In this document: positions 1 through 2,943 of the stretch, in pieces
Layout: every line of letters begins with the position of its first letter
Position numbering within the stretch: the stretch's first letter is position 1
Origin: Thiomargarita sp.
GTDB lineage: Bacteria > Pseudomonadota > Gammaproteobacteria > Beggiatoales > Beggiatoaceae
Reading direction: 5' to 3'
Length of the DNA: 5,314 bases
Assembly: GCA_030618965.1 (NCBI GenBank)
Contig: JAUXCJ010000131.1
Span: 1-5,314 of the forward strand
Position numbers and translations under genes: made by a program
The notes under the pieces: generated by a model
The model's database searches: none
Told to the model about the DNA's origin: nothing
What the model saw: the letters and a program-made list of their open reading frames with translations, nothing else

Positions 1-145
1 AAAACAAGCTGCTCAACAACAAATTCAAATGTTTGTTGGGATGAATTTGTTAGTTGATAGTGGCGATGGTAATTATAGTTTAGTTGCCAAGTTCAAAGAT
101 AAGAAACTGAATCTGAATGGTGCAGATATGCCCTTTAAATTCTGA
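1..145 (+). CDS. 3' end of a DUF945 (YdgA-like) family protein, partial
   Basis: An open frame enters from the left edge (first full codon at base 2) and stops at TGA 143-145, giving 47 residues. The tail has a Gln-rich helix (KQAAQQQIQMF), then a hydrophobic turn (NLLVDSGDGNY), and a two-strand ending with SLVAKFKDKKLNLNGADM. This pattern, 'long helix, then Y-x-L-x-x-x-x-K-D-x-x-L-x-x-N-G-x-x-M', is how DUF945/YdgA-type proteobacterial envelope proteins typically end, recalled from the family and not searched. Their biochemical role is poorly known. Nothing upstream is visible, so start, signal peptide and length cannot be judged. The gene is convergent with the operon to its right, and the hairpin at 180-212 separates them. 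The alternative is an unrelated protein with a similar short C-terminus, since 47 residues is little to go on. Confidence 0.6.
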   Translation, partial: KQAAQQQIQMFVGMNLLVDSGDGNYSLVAKFKDKKLNLNGADMPFKF

Positions 146-179
146 TAGAGACTTTCAGAAAAACGTCACGCTCTACTAA

Positions 180-212
180 AAACCTCAGAGGTTTTGGAAA
201 CCTCTGAGGTTT
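180..212. terminator. Perfect 15-bp inverted repeat, likely bidirectional terminator
   Basis: AAACCTCAGAGGTTT (180-194) and AAACCTCTGAGGTTT (198-212) are perfect reverse complements around a 3-base loop (TGG). The element lies between two convergent stop codons (145 and 234). On the minus strand the stem ends in five Ts, so it resembles a Rho-independent terminator best for the leftward operon; on the plus strand only three Ts follow. Each arm is also almost a palindrome itself (AAACCTC-N-GAGGTTT), so the element can equally be read as two tandem copies of a short palindromic repeat, suggesting a dispersed repeat family taken over as a terminator. Confidence 0.7.
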
Positions 213-233
213 GGGCCAAAATATTTATTGCGT

Positions 234-740
234 TTACACTCCCCCACTATGAACTAATTCATAATACCGCTTTTCCAGTTCCTTCTTATGTTCCAATTCC
301 TCATTGGCTAGATAGCGAAATAAATCCTGAATCTGGCCGCTGGGGGTTTCTTCAGCTAGGCTACTATATTGCTCCATCGCTGCTTGTTCACGTCCTAACG
401 CATATTGGAGAACTGCCTGATCATCTATGACTTCATCCAGTTTAGGTAATAAGATATAGTCGGAAAAGCGATGATCACTCGCTGGTTTTTTAATAAGCTG
501 CCCTATCTGTTCCGATACTTCAGGATTATTTTTCAGTTCTTGGAATAAGTCAAAATGTCTTTTCTCCTCCTCGGCTAAATCTTGTACTAAGAGACGCAGG
601 GGTTTACTGACTTTATTTTGAAGTTCACTATAGAAATTAAAGGCGGCTTGCTCAAAATCACAGGCAGTTTCTAAAATATCGCCTAGAGTGGCTTTTTCCT
701 TGAGCAAATGATAGCTTTCTCCTTCAGGTACAGATGTCAT
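234..740 (-). CDS. Rubrerythrin-like ferritin-fold diiron protein, no rubredoxin domain
   Basis: The 168-residue protein has the four-helix ferritin-like pattern of the rubrerythrin/COG1633 group. Helix 1 carries E30 with FNFY at 34-37. Helix 2 carries E59-x-x-H62 (AEEEKRH). Helix 3 carries E118 and E123 (GREQAAMEQY). Helix 4 carries E148-x-x-H151 (NEELEH). These can supply the Glu/His ligands of a diiron site. Family members reduce hydrogen peroxide or act as diiron oxidases, usually in the cytoplasm. There is no C-terminal CxxC rubredoxin module, so an outside electron donor is needed. The natural candidate is the Fe-S flavoprotein encoded 6 bases upstream. The ATG at 740 is chosen because an in-frame TAA lies two codons before it and a GAGG/AAGG ribosome site overlaps that stop. 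No signal peptide or membrane segment is seen. The fold is well supported; the reaction is inferred. Confidence 0.85.
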   Translation of the reverse strand: MTSVPEGESYHLLKEKATLGDILETACDFEQAAFNFYSELQNKVSKPLRLLVQDLAEEEKRHFDLFQELKNNPEVSEQIGQLIKKPASDHRFSDYILLPKLDEVIDDQAVLQYALGREQAAMEQYSSLAEETPSGQIQDLFRYLANEELEHKKELEKRYYELVHSGGV

Positions 741-744
741 AAAA

Positions 745-753
745 CCTTACCTC
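745..753 (-). promoter_or_regulatory. Ribosome binding site overlapping the upstream stop codon
   Basis: On the minus strand the junction reads TCG AGG TAA GGT TTT ATG. The purine run GAGGTAAGG serves as Shine-Dalgarno sequence for the diiron protein and contains the TAA of the oxidoreductase gene. This predicts translational coupling: ribosomes ending on the first gene are placed over the start of the second. Confidence 0.6.
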
Positions 754-2537
754 GAGATCAAAGATTGATGAATACTTTCCGCGACGCGATGCCCTGCCGC
801 AATGGCATGAATCACATCTGGGCCTTCTACCATATCCCCAGCAGCCCAGAGCCATGCGACTGATGTACGCCCGCCTTTATCAATGATTGGACGGCCTCGA
901 TTATCCCATTCCAATTCTTCAGTCAGTGCATCACCCAAGCAATCTAATTCTGAAGATTGTCCTATGGCTTCTACAATCATATCAGTTTCGTGCTCTATCA
1001 CATCCTTATCGTCATATTTGGGATGAAAACGGCCTTGTTCATCAAATATTGAAATACAAGCTACTGTTTCTAATGCAGTTAAATGATCATCTTTAACAAT
1101 GCAAGAACGTGGGCCCCGACTGGTAAAAAGTTGAAGTCCCTCTTCATCGGCTTCTTTGATTTCAACCGGATCAGCCAGCATCTTATCACTGCTCTCCAAA
1201 GCCGTTATCACAACATTCACTTCTCCAAAAGTATTACGTTGCAAGCGAGCTAGACTGCGGGCAATATCAAAAGCGACGTTACCGCCACCAATGACAACAA
1301 TCCGCTTTGAAACTTCAAATGTCTCTTTCGCCGTAATTCGCCGCAATAAATCAATGGCAGAATAAACTTGAGGATGATTGGCATTGGGTATTCGTGTCGA
1401 ACGTCCAACATGTAAGCCAATAGCAATCAATGTCGCCTCATAATCCTTTTCTAAATCTGCCATCGTTATATCTTGACCGATACGAACATTACAGCGAATC
1501 TCAACACCCATTGACTGAATCACCTTAATATCCTGATCAAGCTTATCATAAGGCAAGCGATATTCAGGAATACCATAGCGCATCATACCACCCGGTTGCT
1601 GTAGTGCCTCAAAAATAGTCACCGCATGACCCTGACGCGCTAAATCGTAGGCAATAGTCAAACCGGCTGGTCCTGAACCAATAATAGCCACCTTTTTGCC
1701 ACTATGACTGCTTTTACAGCCTTCAGCGGCAATTTCTTGAATGCGCTCCTCTGACACCTTATCCATAGCATAGCGTTTGAGCCAACGGATACTGATCGGT
1801 TCTCCACGTACTCCAATTGAGCAAGCAGTTTCGCAGCGATGTGTACAAACACGCCCACAAACATTAGCTAATGGATTAGTCCGATAAATCTGTCTCACGG
1901 CTTCTTCCATATCGCCAGCCCATATCGCACGGATATATTCTGGTGCATGCATATTTGTCGGACAGGCTTCGTGGCACATGCCACATTGAATACAGCGCGA
2001 AGCTTCCAACAAAGCCCTTTGATCGTCAAAGCCTTGCACAATTTCAACAAAAGAATCCTGCCGCTCTTCTGCCGTCAGTTCGGGCATAGATTGACTTTTT
2101 AAATCAAGTAAATCAGAATCGGCAGACTTTGCCCATCCTGTGGCAAAACCTAAACCGTGCATCCCTTTTTCATCAGGAAGAATAAAAAACGTATTTAAAT
2201 CAAGATCTACATGCACATATTCCCGTGATAATGCCAGTGAACCTGTCGGGCAGACATCGACACATAAGGCACACCAACAACAACGCCCATAATCAATGGC
2301 GGGGCGACGCGCTTTAATACCCTTAATGGGATCACTAGGCAACTCCTTAATATCCACCATACGAATGGCGTAATTATCACAAATGCTAACGCAAGTGCCA
2401 CAACCGATACATTTTTCCCAATCATTGACATGAAATCCACGATAATTTGGTGCAGCAGGGCGCGGTTCAATCGGCAGTGTAATTGGCTGCCTACCAAGAA
2501 AACTTAAGGCTTTTAGAGGAGCTAATAAACTGTTCAT
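747..2537 (-). CDS. FAD-dependent NAD(P)H oxidoreductase with N-terminal ferredoxin domain, GltD/SfrB-like
   Basis: The 596 residues fall into three parts. Residues 40-100 are a NuoI-like 2[4Fe-4S] ferredoxin domain: C43-x2-C46-x2-C49-x3-C53 (followed by Asp, not the usual Pro) and C86-x2-C89-x2-C92-x3-C96-P. Residues 178-260 match the GltD/dihydropyrimidine-dehydrogenase Fe-S domain, with C182, C185, C188, C192 and then CGRVC..RCE..C at 227-239. Residues 280-596 form a GltD-type flavoprotein: FAD motif GSGPAG (287-292), PGGMMRYGIPEYRLP (315-329), NAD(P) motif GGGNVAFD (417-424), and a final AAGDM..GP..V..AIA.G segment closing over FAD. Such proteins pass electrons between NAD(P)H and ferredoxin-like or other acceptors (GltD, NfnB, SfrB, DsrL). 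No large glutamate synthase subunit or second subunit is adjacent, so I name no gene. The start is firm: TAA lies in frame 9 bases upstream of the ATG. No clear Shine-Dalgarno is present. The rubrerythrin-like gene follows. Confidence 0.88.
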   Translation of the reverse strand: MNSLLAPLKALSFLGRQPITLPIEPRPAAPNYRGFHVNDWEKCIGCGTCVSICDNYAIRMVDIKELPSDPIKGIKARRPAIDYGRCCWCALCVDVCPTGSLALSREYVHVDLDLNTFFILPDEKGMHGLGFATGWAKSADSDLLDLKSQSMPELTAEERQDSFVEIVQGFDDQRALLEASRCIQCGMCHEACPTNMHAPEYIRAIWAGDMEEAVRQIYRTNPLANVCGRVCTHRCETACSIGVRGEPISIRWLKRYAMDKVSEERIQEIAAEGCKSSHSGKKVAIIGSGPAGLTIAYDLARQGHAVTIFEALQQPGGMMRYGIPEYRLPYDKLDQDIKVIQSMGVEIRCNVRIGQDITMADLEKDYEATLIAIGLHVGRSTRIPNANHPQVYSAIDLLRRITAKETFEVSKRIVVIGGGNVAFDIARSLARLQRNTFGEVNVVITALESSDKMLADPVEIKEADEEGLQLFTSRGPRSCIVKDDHLTALETVACISIFDEQGRFHPKYDDKDVIEHETDMIVEAIGQSSELDCLGDALTEELEWDNRGRPIIDKGGRTSVAWLWAAGDMVEGPDVIHAIAAGHRVAESIHQSLISR

Positions 2538-2545
2538 AATGTGTT

Positions 2546-2551
2546 ATTATA
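2546..2551 (-). promoter_or_regulatory. Candidate -10 box (TATAAT) of the oxidoreductase operon
   Basis: A perfect TATAAT on the minus strand ends 8 bases before the ATG at 2537. Initiation at normal spacing would fall at, or one to two bases from, the start codon, giving a leaderless or nearly leaderless mRNA. This fits the absence of a Shine-Dalgarno sequence. No convincing -35 box is found 16-18 bases upstream, so the site is weak or activator-dependent, or it is chance in an AT-rich stretch. Confidence 0.4.
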
Positions 2552-2559
2552 ATTTGAGA

Positions 2560-2579
2560 AAAATCAAGTGTTTGATTTT
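2560..2579. promoter_or_regulatory. 8-bp dyad upstream of the -10 box, possible operator
   Basis: AAAATCAA (2560-2567) and TTGATTTT (2572-2579) are perfect reverse complements around GTGT, lying 8 bases upstream of the TATAAT on the minus strand. The position fits a regulator binding site in the -35 region. The arms are in the opposite order to an FNR/CRP-type site, and no regulator can be named. Confidence 0.3.
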
Positions 2580-2589
2580 ATAATCATTT

Positions 2590-2613
2590 TGGAGTCCAAA
2601 GCTTTAGCTTTGG
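2590..2613 (+). repeat. Short palindromic repeat, diverged relative of the 2814-2875 repeat
   Basis: TGGAGT is followed by CCAAAGCT-TT-AGCTTTGG, an 8-bp dyad (2596-2613). The layout TGGAGTnCAAAGC...GCTTTG recurs in both arms of the inverted repeat at 2814-2875, pointing to one dispersed family. Coding capacity is nil. Confidence 0.6.
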
Positions 2614-2661
2614 CAGCGGGCAAAATAATTAATCCTTTCTCTGATTCCGAAAAAAAACAAC

Positions 2662-2750
2662 TAACTACAAGGATTATATTTAAAAATGGATAAGGCAAAA
2701 TCTAACTAGAAATGGGTTTTATCCTTTATTAAAAGCAATCCTTGTAGTTA
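2662..2750. mobile_element. MITE-like element with 14-bp terminal inverted repeats and TA ends
   Basis: TAACTACAAGGATT (2662-2675) and AATCCTTGTAGTTA (2737-2750) are perfect reverse complements. If the outermost TA on each side is a target duplication, the element proper is 85 bp (2664-2748) with 12-bp terminal repeats. A nested dyad GGATAA (2688-2693) / TTATCC (2719-2724) adds internal structure. TA duplication is the hallmark of IS630/Tc1-mariner transposition, so this could be a non-autonomous element moved by such a transposase. It has no transposase gene. A plain stem-loop of 14 bp is the conservative alternative. Confidence 0.5.
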
Positions 2751-2755
2751 TTTTT

Positions 2756-2785
2756 CTGGTTCCCACGCGCCAGCGTGGGAACCAG
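2756..2785. repeat. Perfect 13-bp hairpin with GCCA loop
   Basis: CTGGTTCCCACGC (2756-2768) and GCGTGGGAACCAG (2773-2785) pair perfectly around GCCA. This is a GC-rich hairpin of the 'GTTCCCACGC...GCGTGGGAAC' type that I recall as dispersed in large sulfur bacteria and some cyanobacteria. It starts 6 bases beyond the MITE-like element. It may add to transcription termination. Confidence 0.7.
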
Positions 2786-2788
2786 TCT

Positions 2789-2804
2789 GGACGCGCCAGC
2801 GTCC
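2789..2804. repeat. 6-bp hairpin with the same GCCA loop
   Basis: GGACGC (2789-2794) and GCGTCC (2799-2804) pair around GCCA, four bases after the preceding hairpin. The shared core CGC-GCCA-GCG shows that both hairpins belong to one repeat unit. Confidence 0.6.
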
Positions 2805-2813
2805 CGGATTTTA

Positions 2814-2875
2814 GTGGAGTACAAAGCGCAGCTTTGTCGTTGCCAGTGCTGACAAAGCTGCGCTTTGTACTCCAC
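2814..2875. repeat. Perfect 25-bp inverted repeat with 12-base loop
   Basis: Arms at 2814-2838 and 2851-2875 are exact reverse complements, each beginning GTGGAGTACAAAGC when read inward. Each arm carries its own smaller dyad (ACAAAGC-GCA-GCTTTGT at 2821-2837). It lies 68 bases past the stop codon of the kinase gene and would form a very stable hairpin in that transcript, followed on the minus strand by TAAAATCC, a poor T tract. It probably acts as a terminator or 3' stabiliser. Because a DGR target can carry a downstream hairpin, its place behind the hypervariable 3' end deserves attention. Confidence 0.75.
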
Positions 2876-2943
2876 AGCTTAACTTAATGGCAGTGCCCCT
2901 TGCATCCCCTCCCTTCCAAGCGTCCAAGCACCAAAAGCCAAGG

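Larger units (their letters stand above)
2538..2943. other. Gene-free interval made of palindromic repeats
   Basis: No coding region is supported here; all frames are short or broken. The left end carries the promoter and dyad of the leftward operon. Then come, in order, a short dyad at 2596-2613, unremarkable AT-rich sequence (2614-2661), a MITE-like element (2662-2750), two GCCA-loop hairpins (2756-2785 and 2789-2804), a long hairpin (2814-2875), and a C-rich stretch up to the stop codon of the kinase gene. The interval both follows the kinase gene and precedes the operon, so the hairpins may also end kinase transcription. Confidence 0.8.

Noticed and set aside
234..430. Rightward open frame opposite the diiron gene
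   Set aside because: It lies antisense to a clear rubrerythrin-like gene and starts within the hairpin; no independent support.
747..2537. Calling the oxidoreductase GltD or DsrL
   Set aside because: No glutamate synthase large subunit or dsr gene is adjacent, and the 2[4Fe-4S] ferredoxin domain is N-terminal, unlike DsrL.
2560..2579. FNR/CRP-type operator
   Set aside because: FNR sites read TTGAT-N4-ATCAA; here the half-sites are in the reverse order (ATCAA-N4-TTGAT).
2686..2709. Mini-ORF of seven codons (ATG...TAG) inside the MITE-like element
   Set aside because: Too short, no ribosome site, and fully explained by the repeat.
2538..2943. DGR template repeat or CRISPR array in the intergenic interval
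   Set aside because: There is no second copy of the RGGSW-to-GFRL coding segment or AAC-rich stretch, and the palindromes are of different families without regular spacers.
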